Shown piece by piece: positions 47,201 through 59,527 of a stretch of DNA of 60,000 bases. The notes under the pieces were generated by a model. That model made no database searches. It saw only the letters and a list, made by a program, of their open reading frames with translations, and was not told where the DNA came from. The stretch comes from Hydractinia symbiolongicarpus (lineage: Eukaryota > Cnidaria > Hydrozoa > Anthoathecata > Hydractiniidae), in NCBI RefSeq assembly GCF_029227915.1, contig NC_079879.1, positions 21,160,501 through 21,220,500 on the forward strand, written 5' to 3'. Made by a program: the position numbers and the translations under genes. Numbering within the stretch: the first letter of the stretch is position 1; each line of letters begins with the position of its first letter.

Positions 47201-50200
47201 AAAATCTTGTTCGATGAACGATACTTGTTACTCACAATGAAAGAGAGAAAACAGTGCTTTGAGAAATATGTGAAAGTGCGTGCTGTTGAAGAAAGAAAAG
47301 AGAGAGCGCAGAAGGTCAAAGAGAAGAAGGAAGATTTTAAAAGATTACTGGAAGATGTCATATCAAGTGCAAGGTATGTGTTTGCACGGTGTGATAGTGT
47401 TATCTTTGTTCATAACTTTATCTGCAATATTTCATGTTGGTATTTTTTTGAACGTAAGTCTAAAGGCTAATTTCCACTTTAAGAAAGTTTTCCACTGAAC
47501 GGACAGGAACAGAAAATGTTCAGAGCATGCGTACATAAATTGTTTACACCCCGCAAGTGGAAATCTTTTTGACCGTTCCATTCTGGGTAAAGTAAGAACC
47601 GGCTTCATAAATTAGTAAGGCGATCAGATTTTTTTATTTCGTGAGAATTGCGCAGAGTGTGTTTACTTTATGTATTGAGTGTGCATCATAATATTAAGTG
47701 GAAATTACCGACAAAAAATTTTCTGGTTTTACTCTCCTTGTTCTTGAAGTGGAAAACAGCCTTCCTGCTTGGTTAAGTGTGAAGTGCCGTAACAGCCACA
47801 AGCAACTCCCTAGAATAATAAGTCTCTTTAATAATAGCCGTATTCCGTCTGTCTGTCTGTGTGTCCGCGAAAGCCGCGTCCCGTAACGGAAACACGAAAA
47901 TTTGTAAATTACGCGCCGATACCAAATGCGATATATTTTTACCGACTTTGTTTTGACCGCTCGCGCGTGGAATACCATTCACAACGCCTGATTCTTTAAA
48001 AAAAACCAACATTTTCGCGACCAGAAAGAATCCAAGATCTTCGCGGAACGAAGGCCATTTTGATAATGGTCGTGTTTGTGGTCAGTGTGTGAGGTTTGTA
48101 GGCCTGTTTGTCTTTTTTATCTTCTAAAAGCCTTATATATTTGTAATATTTGTTTTCTGTTTGTTTTCAATGTTAGGATAAATATATTGTCACGTTTTTT
48201 AGCCACGTACAGATCTTAAACGCACCAGTTTTAGGATGTTTGGCTAGGAACGAAGATTAGCTAGCTATAGCTACTAGCTAGCTAGAGCCTCACTTATTGC
48301 TATTCTGTTTGGTATAAGAGCTTTTTATCCTAGCCAACATTTATTTTTATGTTGAGGCTGTGGCTATTTAGCTAGCTCCTTAAAAAGTGAAAGTATAAAA
48401 ATGAAGTTTGGCTACAACAATATTCTTAAGCAATATATAATTTTTATGCTAAATGCAGTTAGCTAGCTAGGTATAGCTACATATTTTATTATTTTTCTGC
48501 AAACTTTTTCTGCAAATGAAATGGCTGAGCGATTGTTTTGGCTGGACGAGTAACGACAGGCTGTTCCCTGTGTTTTTATTTAAACCGAAGTTGCAATGAA
48601 CATTTTTGGAAAAGGGTAATACGCCTTATGCGCCTGTTCAACTGTGTTTAACTGTACTAAGCAGTTAGCCCAGTGTTAAAAACAGACTGTTTTTTGTAAA
48701 AGGCTGTTACGCCTATGGGCATGTGCAACACCGTTTACCTGTATATACTAAGGTCAGCCCACCACTGTGACAATTAATTTTTAAACTTTCTTGGGAATCA
48801 CGCCTGGACTAACCGCTCAGCCCTGTGTCTGCGAGAAAGTTTTTTTCAAAAGGGTATTATTCCTATACGCTGTACAACACGGTTTAACTGTACTAAGCGC
48901 TCAGCCCAGTGTCACGATTAATTTTTTAACTTGCGCAAAAAGTTATTCAGCAAAATGAAATAAAATTGACGATTGTTTTAGCTATGATGGAGTAACAACA
49001 CTTTGTAAACTCTGTTTTTATATCAGTTATCGTTGCACGAAAGTTATTTTTTGAAAAATATGTTACAGTCACACACTATAATGGTGTATGCGCCTCAAAT
49101 GATTAACGACATACTGTATACCTGTACTAAAGCGCTCCACCTGATCGTGTGGGACAGTTTACGGCTCTTATTAAGCGCTCCACAGAGTGTTCAATGCCGG
49201 ATCACACCTTTACTTGTGGCTTAACCCGGCGTTTCGACGCCGGGTTTCCCGGCTAGTTTTTCTATAATAATACAACTGGCTAATGTATTGACAGGATAAC
49301 CTAGGACCCCCTTCGCAGGACCCTCGTTGATAGCAGTACCAATAGGAACTGAAGAGGCTATCCTGGGTAAATAATAGTAATAATAATAATAATAATAAGT
49401 TTTTCTATAATAATACAACTGGCTAATGTATTGACAGGATAACCTTCAGTGATTTTGCTGCAAAGAACTCGAAAGAATCCCGCTACAAAGCTATCGAGAA
49501 AATGAGGGAGAGGGAACAACTCTTCAACGAATTCATGACAGACTTTCGTAAACACGAAAAGGAAAAGTTAAAACTCCGCGAGGAGAAGGTATACACACAG
49601 TTTTCTACGCGAGTTGTGAGACCTGTCGAAAGCTGTGATCACTTAATGTGTTAGCCCCAAGAGTGTACTTCGCGCTCTCCGCCACGTTGTTTCTTTCTTA
49701 GTCTTGTTCTTCACTGGGATTAAAAATGTCTTTCCCACTACATCCTTGCGGCTAAATATACTCATTAATACTTGGATCCAGTGAAAGACAGGAAGTGAGG
49801 TCTGTTTTCTCTTATGTGTGTACAAGCAGAAGAAAGGATGACAAATGATGACATGTCATCCAGAAGATTTGTCAGGCGCGCTAAATTCTGTTCTTTCTTC
49901 TGGTTGTTGGAGTGAATTCTGACTTGTTTATTCTTTGCATGTTGTTAATAGTATGACGTAATTAACCTGTTTTTATCACTATCATATTAGCTTCTCAATG
50001 CTTCTCCTATAAAGTGTTGTTGTTGAGAAAAAGGTAAAAACATTTTATGTATACTTCCAAAAAAAAAAGTCATGGAGAAACATCCCGATACAAAAATAAA
50101 AGGAAATCATATTTATGTTTACCTACTGTGTGATTGGATAGAATTGCTCACGTGATTTAGTCTGACTATGCAATCTTTTATGATTTGGTTATTTTTTTAC

Positions 50201-53200
50201 CAAAAATTTAATTTGACGCTTAAAAAATTATCGTTTTATATTATATATGCAATTAAGGGAAACGCTCACTTCAATCACGCAGAATGACGAACTATTAAAA
50301 ATTTCCTAACCGCCAGCATATCTCATTATTGTTGCCAAGTGCAACCCGTTTTGCAAGTCGCACTGTGAGTCGATGCGCGAGAAGATCAAAGTGGACTTTC
50401 CCCTTAACTGTTGTATACAAGTCGTTATGTGCTGCTTTGGTTGTGTCCAATGCGAGGTGAGTAATATAGTGGTGTCATGTGAGCCTCCTGTAAGTATCTA
50501 ATATCTCTAATTTAGTTACGAAAGCAATTTTTCGAGTTGTTGAGTGAATTGACAAATTTAAGCGAAGATTCAAAGTGGAAGAAAGTGAAGCAGTCCATCG
50601 AGGCTGACAAGAGATACGAGCTCGTTGGCAGTTCGTCAAAGAGAGAGGAATTTTTTTATCAGTATGTGAAAGAAGAGCTGGTATGTCGTTAAATAATGTT
50701 TTATACTTTTTTTCGCATTTTTTCTCCTTGAAGATAATATTTTATACTAGTCATTGTTGCCCGTGGGAAATTCCTAGGGAAATCGACCATATTTTCCGCA
50801 TCGCTATTTTGTGCATCCTTGCCAACTTGGTAGCATGAAGAAATAAAATATATTTGGAGGGAGGGGGGAGGAGTTATTGCTGCGATTGTATGTGCGAATA
50901 TAATGCTCCTGTTTTGGACAGAAAGACAAGAGAAATTATTACTAGTCGGTAGACCGTGGATTTGCGTGTCCTTTTTATATTGCATTTCGTGTTTCAGACA
51001 AACGGAATACGGTTATTATAAAAAAAACGCAGCTTCTTTTAATAGAGATGTATGCTAAAGAGTTTATTCTCTAAATTTTGGCGATTTAGCGCCCAGTGTT
51101 CAATACTAAATGTGTAATTAGGGCGCTTAACGGGTTATATATAGTAAGTAATTGTTTACTGGCCTTATCTCCTTTAATTTAGTCTAAAAACAAAGAGTCG
51201 TCACCTGCTCATGGAGACAAAAACAATGATGAAGAAAATGAAAAAGATGACGAAAAAGAAGACGAAGAAGCAATGAACGATGAAAACGAAGATATGGTTT
51301 CTTCCGTAGAAGCCAAACAAGAATTTGACAAAAATGAGCGTATTGAAGCAAGTATCAGAAAACGCGAAGAAGAAGTGCGCGCACAAAAGGAGGTGTATGA
51401 AAAAGATCGGGAAAAGGAACGTGGTTTGCATCAACATGATAAAGCCGTACAACACTTTAAAGCTTTACTAGCTGACATGGTTAGTTAGAAATCTTATTAA
51501 GCACAGTCTTGTAGCATTCGATTTTTAAGCTGAGGTCGCCAACGTGTTGTGAGATGTATCACATAAACAATTGATGGATGCTAACAAAAACTTCCTATAA
51601 GTAAACGAGTGGTGTTAGCAAATTTTCCAACTTGCATTTATTTATTTCTGAATTAAAGATCCGTTAATAACTATGTGCCGTATACGTAGAAGTATCTGTT
51701 TTTGTTAATCAGGTAAAAGATACGCAGTTTTCTTGGAAGGAGACAAGAAGATCATTGCGTAAAGATCCGCGTTGGTCAGCTCTTGAAGTGTTAGAGAAAA
51801 GTGAGAAAGAAACTTTGTTTAACAATCACATAAGGGATATTAAAGACAAAAGGAAGAAATCTTTTAGAAGATTACTTGACGAAGCCGACGTATGTTTGTT
51901 TTCCTTTGTTTGTTTGTTTGTTTATTTGTTTCTGGGTGGTATGCTGCGTTATACCTCAACGGAAGAAATTAAGGCGGAAGAAAAAAATGCGAAATTATTT
52001 TTTGCGAATTTGCCTCGAATTTAAGGTTGCTAATTCGCAATCCTTTTTTTTTTTGCATTTGCACAACTATGTGCTCGCACAATTCTTAAGGTCCGATTTA
52101 CAACCTTAAATTCTGCAATCTTTATTTTACGAATATACTCTTACCCTAACGGTGATAAAAAACAAAGGATAAAATTCAGCTCTCGGAACAAGTATTGCCG
52201 AAAAATCTGTCTAACTTTAAAGAAATTAACGCAAATCTGTCGAAATTTGTACTAAAGAAAAGAAAATAGCGAATTGCAGGACTGTTTAATTTTGGGTACT
52301 TATGTAACGCATTTCTGATATATAATGAGGTGGAGAAATATTTCAATAGAATCACTTAGTTTTCTAAATTGAATGTCTGAAAGCCTTATCGTTTGCATTT
52401 CAGGTGCCGTTGGATGCACATTGGCGAGAAGTTCGACGACAAATCAAAGACGATCCTCGATACGCTAAATTTGGAACTAGCGAGTTGGTTAGTTCTATTC
52501 AACGATTCTACCCACCTTACATAATACAACAGCTTTCTTTAATTCTGTATAATTTTATTCCGCTTTTTCTAGCGCGAAGAAGAATTTGAAACATATTTAC
52601 GGGAAAAACTGACGGCCGCCAGAACTGATTTTCGAGAACTGTTACGAGAGACGAAGCTTATTACGTACAAGTATGTGTTACGATATAATTTAATATTGGT
52701 TTTCGGGAGGAAAAGAAGAGTGGGTTCAAAATAAAGAGGGTCACAATGGAGGGTTAGCAGTTTAGTTCGCCAACTCATTGCTTGTGGTTTCTTTCTCGAA
52801 AACCTAGTGACTTCATATTTGTTCATACCTATAATTTTCTAGTTCAATCCCCTCTTTACTATTATTGGAAACGACGAAGCGAATAAAAATGATAAGCAAC
52901 GATATTTTTATGAAGCTAATGGCTGTTTGCACTTGATACATCTTCGCTCTATTCCCTTTAATATTGCCTTACCATAATTGGAAATTATGAAGCGATCAGT
53001 TAATAGGAGTCTTGAAGCAAACTGAGAATGCTAAGGCTCTGTTTATTAAAAAATAGAAATGATAATTTGCATCATGGAGTTTGCATCTGATTTAGAACGA
53101 AAGATAGCCCAAACCATATGAAAGATGTCGCATCTATTTTGAAAGTACGTAATTCCTTTTTTAAATAGTAATCACTGTTTAATTGTGTAATTTTCTGCCG

Positions 53201-53778
53201 GGTTCGCGCAATGTAATAAGCAGATAATTAACGGAAATATGCTTTATAAATACTGTGTTTCCTCTATCAACACCTGCCTTCACAAAACGCCCTACACTAA
53301 TAATCATATCCCTGTTGTTGAAATAAACGCCTTTTTGATAACACAAAGTATGAGAGTTGTAACAGACGCTACAGCGATTTGGAAATATAAGATATTTTCG
53401 GTATTATAGAAGTACTTGAATGGAAACATCTAAGTTCTTGAATATACTTAACTGTGAAAATTTGTTGCGCAAACATCTGCATTTTTTACTGTATTTTTAG
53501 TATGTATATATGTAATACCAACCAGAAGTATGCTTATAATTATTTTTGAATATTCTATGCTGATTACCCCCAGGTATCCGTGCGTAAATCCCCTTTCAAT
53601 TTTTAACTAACTATAATCTAACTGTGTCATTTAGAAAGACAAACGTTATCACGTGATGTCAGCGTTATCCAGCGAGAGAGAACGAATGATTAAAAGTCAC
53701 ATTGATGATCTTTATAAACGAGGACCTCCACCGCCACCCACAGCTACGAACCCTTCGTCACGATACAAAAAAGACTAA
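41262..53778 (+). CDS. TCERG1: Transcription elongation regulator 1 (CA150), complete, 17 coding exons
   Basis: Nuclear WW/FF adaptor coupling RNA polymerase II elongation to splicing; in the family, WW domains bind proline-rich splicing factors such as SF1 and FF repeats bind the phosphorylated polymerase CTD. Exons: 41262-41438, 42668-42916, 43089-43345, 43613-43836, 44130-44267, 44893-45102, 45233-45293, 45691-45862, 47165-47373, 49438-49588, 50516-50680, 51183-51479, 51713-51889, 52404-52487, 52573-52670, 53096-53144, 53635-53778; 953 residues (human about 1,098). WW1 about 100-128 ([15 protein letters not shown]), WW2 about 266-296 ([15 protein letters not shown]), WW3 about 349-378 ([15 protein letters not shown]). 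Six FF-type repeats run from about 480 to 940. An acidic/Lys linker lies in exon 12. The C-terminus RGPPPPPTA matches orthologues. The human Gln-Ala repeat is absent. Weak donors: exons 2 (GTTTTC), 4 (GTTTCA), 6 (GTTGGA). Confidence 0.95.
46821..47092 (+). mobile_element. tRNA-derived SINE, copy 2
   Basis: The head AGCTTGTGGTGAGCGTTCGC and the B-box-like GTGGGTTCAATCCCCGG give clear tRNA ancestry. The body is shared with the other two copies ('GACCCCCTTCGCAGGAT', 'ATTGATAACA'), ending in ACTAATAATAAAATAAA. Lies in TCERG1 intron 8 in gene orientation. Confidence 0.8.
47823..49256 (+). mobile_element. Non-autonomous Helitron-like element, about 1.4 kb
   Basis: The 3' end has Helitron hallmarks: a 10-bp stem AACCCGGCGT / ACGCCGGGTT with a TTCG loop (49223-49246), six bases, then CTAG (49253-49256) followed by host T. 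The 5' end is placed at TCTCTTTAATAATAGCCG (47823) followed by (GTCT)n and CCGCGAAAGCCGCG, but the host base before it is not A, so the start is approximate. Inside are about four diverged copies of a block containing 'TTTAACTGTACTAAGC...CAGCCCAGTGT' (48647, 48729, 48880, 49106). No Rep/helicase frame. Sits in TCERG1 intron 9. Confidence 0.65.
49255..49445 (+). mobile_element. 5'-truncated SINE copy 3 flanked by a 48-bp duplication that includes a splice acceptor
   Basis: 49255-49302 and 49398-49445 are identical 48-bp direct repeats. Between them, 49303-49397 is the 3' part of the SINE family ('GACCCCCTTCGCAGGACCCT', 'GAAGAGGCTATCCTGGG') ending in an (AAT)n tail. The repeat contains the end of TCERG1 intron 9, its AG acceptor and the first eight bases of exon 10, so there are two acceptors about 143 bp apart. 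Only the downstream one (AG at 49436-49437) joins to the real exon. Confidence 0.85.
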
Positions 53779-54000
53779 GACAGGAAACATAATTGAAAAG
53801 TCTTTTGGGTCGCTTGATGTTGTAAAATGTTGTAAAGTGCTTTTATATCACAGGTCATGATTTTTAAACGCTTGTATAAAGCTTAGATGAAAGTAAAATT
53901 TATCTTGTTCTTTTCAGACTTTTCACACGAATCAGTTTTGACAAAACATGAAGAGATTTTTTTCCCTTGAGAGTGTGGAAGCACTACTGTCCTAAACTTC

Positions 54001-54006
54001 AATAAA
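54001..54006 (+). terminator. TCERG1 poly(A) signal AATAAA
   Basis: Canonical AATAAA 223 nt after the TCERG1 stop codon, in the tail-to-tail spacer with TIA1. Confidence 0.6.
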
Positions 54007-54890
54007 ACATTCGTAAAGTACTGTGTAAATTAGGATTTCATTGCAAACGTTCTCGAAGTACACTCAAAATAATTTTATAGAAAAAGGAACTGATTTTTCT
54101 TATTTTTTTACAGAATCAATTCAGTTCGTCTGCATTTCATCCAATGCATTATAAATTAAGTCGCCGAAAAAAAATTTTTTTTTTCGACCAACAATTAATG
54201 CCGATTTTTAGCCATTTTCAATTCAGTATTTATAAACCATATGGGTAACATGAGGGTGGTTGAGTAACCGTCAACCCAGTCTGCGATTCGTTTATAGCAT
54301 TGTATTTCTCACCCAACATTTTTACCACGAACTTTCGCTTGGTAGCCATTTTTTAAATAAAGAGGATTTCAAAAATCCCATATTGTAAACATTCGAAAGT
54401 CTCTTTTATGTATCAATCGAACTTTTTAAACCGATTGTTTTTGTTCGAAAAATAAGAGAAAAGCTCAAGATAAATTGAGGTGAAGGGATCTGAAGAAAAA
54501 AGTTCGAGACAGCGAAAGTTCGATATGACAGGTATTTGAGATATCGAGCGTCGACTTTATCTGTAATTTCGCGAGAAAAAAAATCCATTCTTAATTTGGA
54601 AATGTTTAGTTCAAATGTTAAGCGCAAAAGTAATATTGAGACGTTGATTTTCGAGTGTGGAAAAAATATTAGGACGTTCTTTGAAAGCATAAATTACATC
54701 GAGACGCTGTTTAAGCGGAGGCATAACACAGAGATGCCAAGCTCTTTTTAACCAACTAAGAGGTTAACCTTACAAAAAAAGAAATATTAAAAAATGTAGT
54801 ATTTCTCATTTTACGACTTTTACAATACATTGCAAAACCTTCGCAACAAAATCTTCCCCTTAACATCATTTTAACGGTGTAACAAAGAAA
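54007..54890. other. Tail-to-tail spacer between TCERG1 and TIA1
   Basis: About 0.9 kb of AT-rich sequence containing the 3' UTRs of both convergent genes. No clear minus-strand AATAAA was seen for TIA1. Short open frames on both strands (54406-54751) have no recognisable content. Confidence 0.5.
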
Positions 54891-57800
54891 TCAACTTTGA
54901 TAGCCATTATTGTAATCGCCTTGCTCTGGTGGAGATTGTTGTTGCTGCAATGCTCCATTCTCTTGCTGCGGCTGTTGCTGTTGATAGGCCGGTTGTTGGT
55001 ACGGATATTGGTACCCCTGTTGCTGTTGTGCACCTTGTGGTTGCTGTCCGCCCTGCATTTGTTGCTGGTACATTTGCTGCTGATATTGCATCCAGTATTG
55101 ATAATAATAAGCTTGATTGTATTGCATCTAAAAGAAACAACGGTAAACAATAACAAAAGCATTTTATTGTTGTTGATAAACGAAAGTAAGAAGTCGATAA
55201 CTGCTTGTGCCACAGCGTACATTTTAACTTTTTCGCTTATTTGTACATCGCATCTGTTTATTTGAAACAAGCATTTTCTATTTTTTTATCCAAGCAAAAG
55301 CACAACAGAACCCCAGCTGTCATTGACAAGAAAAACAAAATTTTCACAAATTCATTGCATACCAAACCAATGCGACTTACCATGTATTGCATGTATTGTT
55401 GAGGCGTCATTTGACTTTGATTATCTTGCGTATTCGTTTGACTTTGACCATACATATGACTTGAAGTATTATGATGGCGTCCACCACCTCCACCACCTGA
55501 ATATCCGGAATCTCCACCATCTTTACCCCACCAACACTAAATAAACAAAATAAATGAGATAAAGAGAAGGTTCTAACATCTCTGTTCTAACTAATAAAAT
55601 GTTTCACGCAACAAAATGTTCGAAGAAACAACCAACTTTTAAAATAGCGCCATTTAATTCTGAACCATTTGTTTTCACAATAGCAGTAGTTGCTGCAGCA
55701 TGACTATCAAATCTGAAAAAGAAAGAGAAAATATAAAAAAGGGAAGCTTATTCAGAGAAATGTTAGAGTAGATTGTACAATCATAACTGCGGATGAGAAA
55801 CTTGAAAGACAGACTACCTTCTGTACAGAATGACAACCCTAACATTCGTAAAAGGAAATTCCAATAGGTTTCGACAAAAAAACTTACTTAATAAACGCGA
55901 AATTTTTTCCTTCGAATACTCTTGGGTTGCCCATTATTTTTCCATACGATTCGAAATGCTTATAAAGCAAATCCTCTAAGGAATAAAACGTTAGAAACTC
56001 AATAAGAAAAAGCATAAAAACTTATCAATATACACATTTGTAAAAGAGAAAATAGGCATCGAAAATAAGACAATGGCATCGATAAAATGACACACGATAT
56101 ATAAAAACAAACGCACGATAATCAGAGAAAAGCATCGATAAATAAAAACAAAGGCATTGATAAATAAAATAAACGCAGACCAACGCATCAATTAAAAAAG
56201 ACAAACGCATGGAAAGATGAAGGGAACAAAACAAGAAGAACGCAATAATAAATAAAAACAAACACAAGCGCATCGATAAAAGAAGAAAAACGCATTAAAT
56301 TTAAAAAAAATCAACTTCTCGATGAATAAGCGCATCGATAAAGGACGCTTCGATAATAGAGAAAGAAGAAACTCGTAAAAAACAGCTAATAACTAAAGAT
56401 ATACCTATGGCATTCAATTATTATAAGTAAGTTACCTACCTGATATTCTGTCAGGAAGATTTGTGACGTACACTGTAGTGTTGTCAGGCTTCGACTCATT
56501 GAATACTTCATCGTAGTCAAGTGAGGCTGTCAAAAAAGAATAAACAATGCTCGGAGACCGCATCCAAAAAAAAATCTAAAAATTTAACAACCGCCCAAAT
56601 ATTCTTTCCAATCATAAAAAATTTTTAAAAGCAAACTGAAAATTAGAGCATGATTTCATCGAAAAGAAGTACGAGGTTTCTATACTGGAAAATACCATAA
56701 TCACCAAAAACAAACTGTTACTGGAATAAAAAAATAGCAATTTTTAAAAATAAAAAAAGTGAAACTTATCACAAAAGCGTCATATTTAGACGTACAGGGC
56801 TGTGTCTTTTGGTTCCTGGTGGCCCAGTTTGTTTTTATTGGTCTTCGTTTCAACATAGCGCCATGCATTTCCCTGATAGCTCTCTCAGCGTCCTGTAGGA
56901 GAAAATATTTATCAATTAAAGTTTATATAACACGCAAGTATCATTAACAATACATAAAAAAATAAATTGTTTGCATGTTACAGCAGTGGCATGTGGTCAA
57001 ACAAAACAGTGTTAAATATAGTCCTACTAACCGGTTTGTTAGTGAAAGATATAAAACCGTAATTTTTACTCTTGTCCGTCACAGGGTCTCTAACAACTTT
57101 GGCATTTCTACAGATAAACAAAAACAGGGTTAGGATCACAGCTTGTCTGGTTAACTAATGCTAGAACAGAAAAAATAATTAATAAACTTACGGGAAAGAA
57201 AAAACTGATGTGAATGAAAATTTAAATTTTGATTCCAAATGTATAAAATAGTAAAAAATGTAAAAAAAAGAATGTAAAAGTAAAAGTAAGTAAACTGGAA
57301 ATTACTCTGCGGAGGAGGATTGTCGTTATGTCTCTCCAGAACTAGTTTGGCAGCATGAGCCATCTACAATAACATTATTACATTGTTAAACACACACAGG
57401 AAAGGGTTTTAGGTGTAGTAAAAAATAAAAATAAGATAAATCCATGTTTGTTTTTTTGGAATTTCACATCAGCTATGTTTTCTGCAAATGCGTATTAGCA
57501 ATTATTTTGAAAACAAGGTTGCTTCTAAACACGTATCATTTTTTATGTCCAAAAAAGAAAATTTACCATCTAAATTCAATGCGTTGGACTTCGATAGTTT
57601 TAATACATAAAAAAACGCGTCATATGAACTAAACACAATCAACTTACAATATTTCACCAAACGGATCGAAAGCTTGTCGTAGCTCTGCATCGCAAATATC
57701 ATCATCCAAATCGCCAACAAATATGGTTACACTTGCTATAAAAATAAACTTGAAGTAATACACCGCAATGTTGGAATAAAATGTGTGAGCATGCTAAATT

Positions 57801-59527
57801 TTGATCTAGAAATGTCTCACATCATCAGTCAATATTAAATTATAAGAGGCGACAATCAAATGTCGTATTTTTAAATTTCACGCTGTTTCCTGAGTTGCAG
57901 CACTTTTAACAAGTACCAAAAATTCATGGTTAGCATTATAGCAAAGCATTAATGAGAATCTTTTAAAAAGGTATACGTACCAAGACGAATCATCCTCAAA
58001 GCAATAATGTTCAAATGAGTGGTAATCATAGAAGCATAGTTTGACAACTATCTGATAAATAGTAATTGCAAACAACAAAAAGTTAAGTAATACTCACAAC
58101 CAATGACTTTCGGCATGCCTCCATTTGTAGAGTTTGTTGCCCAATTTACCTTTACTTTCTAAAAAAACAATAAAATAGCACAACCTTATAATTTATGGTT
58201 AAGATAGAATTTCATACTTGCTGTTACACACTGTGCAAAAAAGATAGTAGCTGCAGTCAACAATGACACCTCACAGAAAGAAGGTCAGAATATACTTTAA
58301 AAAAGGTAGGGTTCAATTGGTACTTGAGACTTTTCGCACATTAGAATTTTCTGTTCTGAGTGGGGGAGGGGTTATTATAGAATATATGAAATACTTTCAT
58401 AACATTACTAAGGCAGCCTCTACAAATTAATTTTATTTCGGTCTCCGGTCTAGCCTTTATAAAATGTTCAAATACATGATTTTAAGTGAAAATCATTTCG
58501 GTGTTGATTTTATTTCACTTAATACGACTTACCCAAAATAAAACTATTGTGCATGTTTACAAAGTTATAGTGGTTGTGTACAATGGTACGGATGTAAAAG
58601 ATGATTTATTGCAGTTTGAAATCCCATTCTGGTAAATCTTATTTCTGGTCCACAAAAAGGCTTCCTAGGCAAGCAAAGGTTTACATGCATATATTGAATC
58701 AAAGGAATGTTACCTTTCCACAAAATTCTCTACCATTCAAAAAAGTCATAGCTTGACTTGCTGATAGATTGTCATCAAAATGAACGAAACAGTACCCGTC
58801 TGGACCTTGCATCTAAAAAAAAGTTTATATTAAAAATTATAAAATCTCTTACCTTTTGACTAGTAAAAAAAAAGTTGCCACATTTATTATCATTGTAATT
58901 TTTTAAATATCGAAAACAGTTGTCCACACAATGCTTAAAAAATTGCTTTGAAAAAGTTTTTATCATAGCTAACAACTATTAGAACATGCAACAACATAAG
59001 AACAAATTCCTAAATGCATCCCTTTAAAAAATTATGAAATAAAAAAATCTTGAAAAGCACTCACAAAAGTGAAAAATATTAGTTATTTCTGGTATTAAAA
59101 GCAGCTTTGAAAGAATTTGCATAAAAATATTAGATAAAAAATTAAACCCTTACTGGATCATTTGGTGCAAAAACCTTTGCTGACTGAATTTTGTCTTTGA
59201 TGTGGGATAAACCAGTTTTTAATATATTTAACATCATCACATCAGTGACACGACGATCAAGGTTGCCAACATACCTATCCATTTAAAGTTTAACCAATTA
59301 ATTAAGAGCCATTTTCTGCAACAGTCATGCACTCAAAAAAGCAAGGTTTTTAAAACACTACATTTTTACTCATGTTTACTATGGTTTTAGGGATTCTGCT
59401 TGATTTTGGTTTGCAGTTTAGATTTTATGGCTGTTTCAATATTTGCTATTTTAGGGCCTTTTTACATATAACCAAAAACAATAACTACTTACAACACAGT
59501 GGCTGATGGATCTGGGGCATCTGAAGG
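54891..59527 (-). CDS. TIA1: TIA1/TIAR cytotoxic granule-associated RNA-binding protein, start codon not in view
   Basis: RNA-binding protein of nucleus and stress granules; known to bind U-rich RNA, promote weak 5' splice sites via U1, and repress translation. Exons in transcript order (minus): 59527-59493, 59274-59154, 58812-58714, 58158-58098, 57735-57648, 57107-57032, 56892-56796, 56526-56440, 55975-55888, 55712-55637, 55536-55381, 55127-54891; all phases agree; 406 residues to TGA at 54893-54891. RRM1: RNP2 LYVGNL, RNP1 GYCFVHF. RRM2: IFVGDL and NYGFISF, then IKTNWATRN. RRM3: VYVTNL and NFAFIKF, then CWWGKDGG. The last exon is a Gln/Tyr-rich prion-like tail (about residues 329-406, e.g. 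YYYQYWMQYQQQMYQQQ), as in TIA1. The first visible exon opens in phase 0 (PSDAPDPSATVL) without Met, so the start is upstream, probably past 60000. TIA1 versus TIAR cannot be separated; invertebrates usually have one gene. Confidence 0.93.
56040..56370. repeat. Degenerate GCATCGATAAA repeat cluster in a TIA1 intron
   Basis: About ten imperfect copies of GCATCGATAAA(A/T) in 300 bp, interspersed with ACAAACGCA and AATAAAAACAAA. On the transcript (minus) strand this is a run of U-rich blocks with UUUAUCGAUGC, between the exons at 56526-56440 and 55975-55888. Confidence 0.6.
57306..57363 (-). other. Candidate cassette (poison) exon of TIA1
   Basis: Between the RRM2 exons (57735-57648 and 57107-57032), a GC-richer 58-bp block has a good acceptor (ATTATTGTAG before 57363) and a usable donor (GTAATT from 57305). 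Skipping it gives the conserved RRM2 reading (FGEILNAKVVRDP). Including it adds 58 nt, shifts the frame and meets TAG after seven codons. In its own frame it reads MAHAAKLVLERHNDNPPPQ, which is not recognised. Confidence 0.35.

Noticed and set aside
54866-55270. Overlapping frames on both strands at the TIA1 3' exon
   Set aside because: Shadows of the CAG/CAA-rich Gln tail of TIA1.
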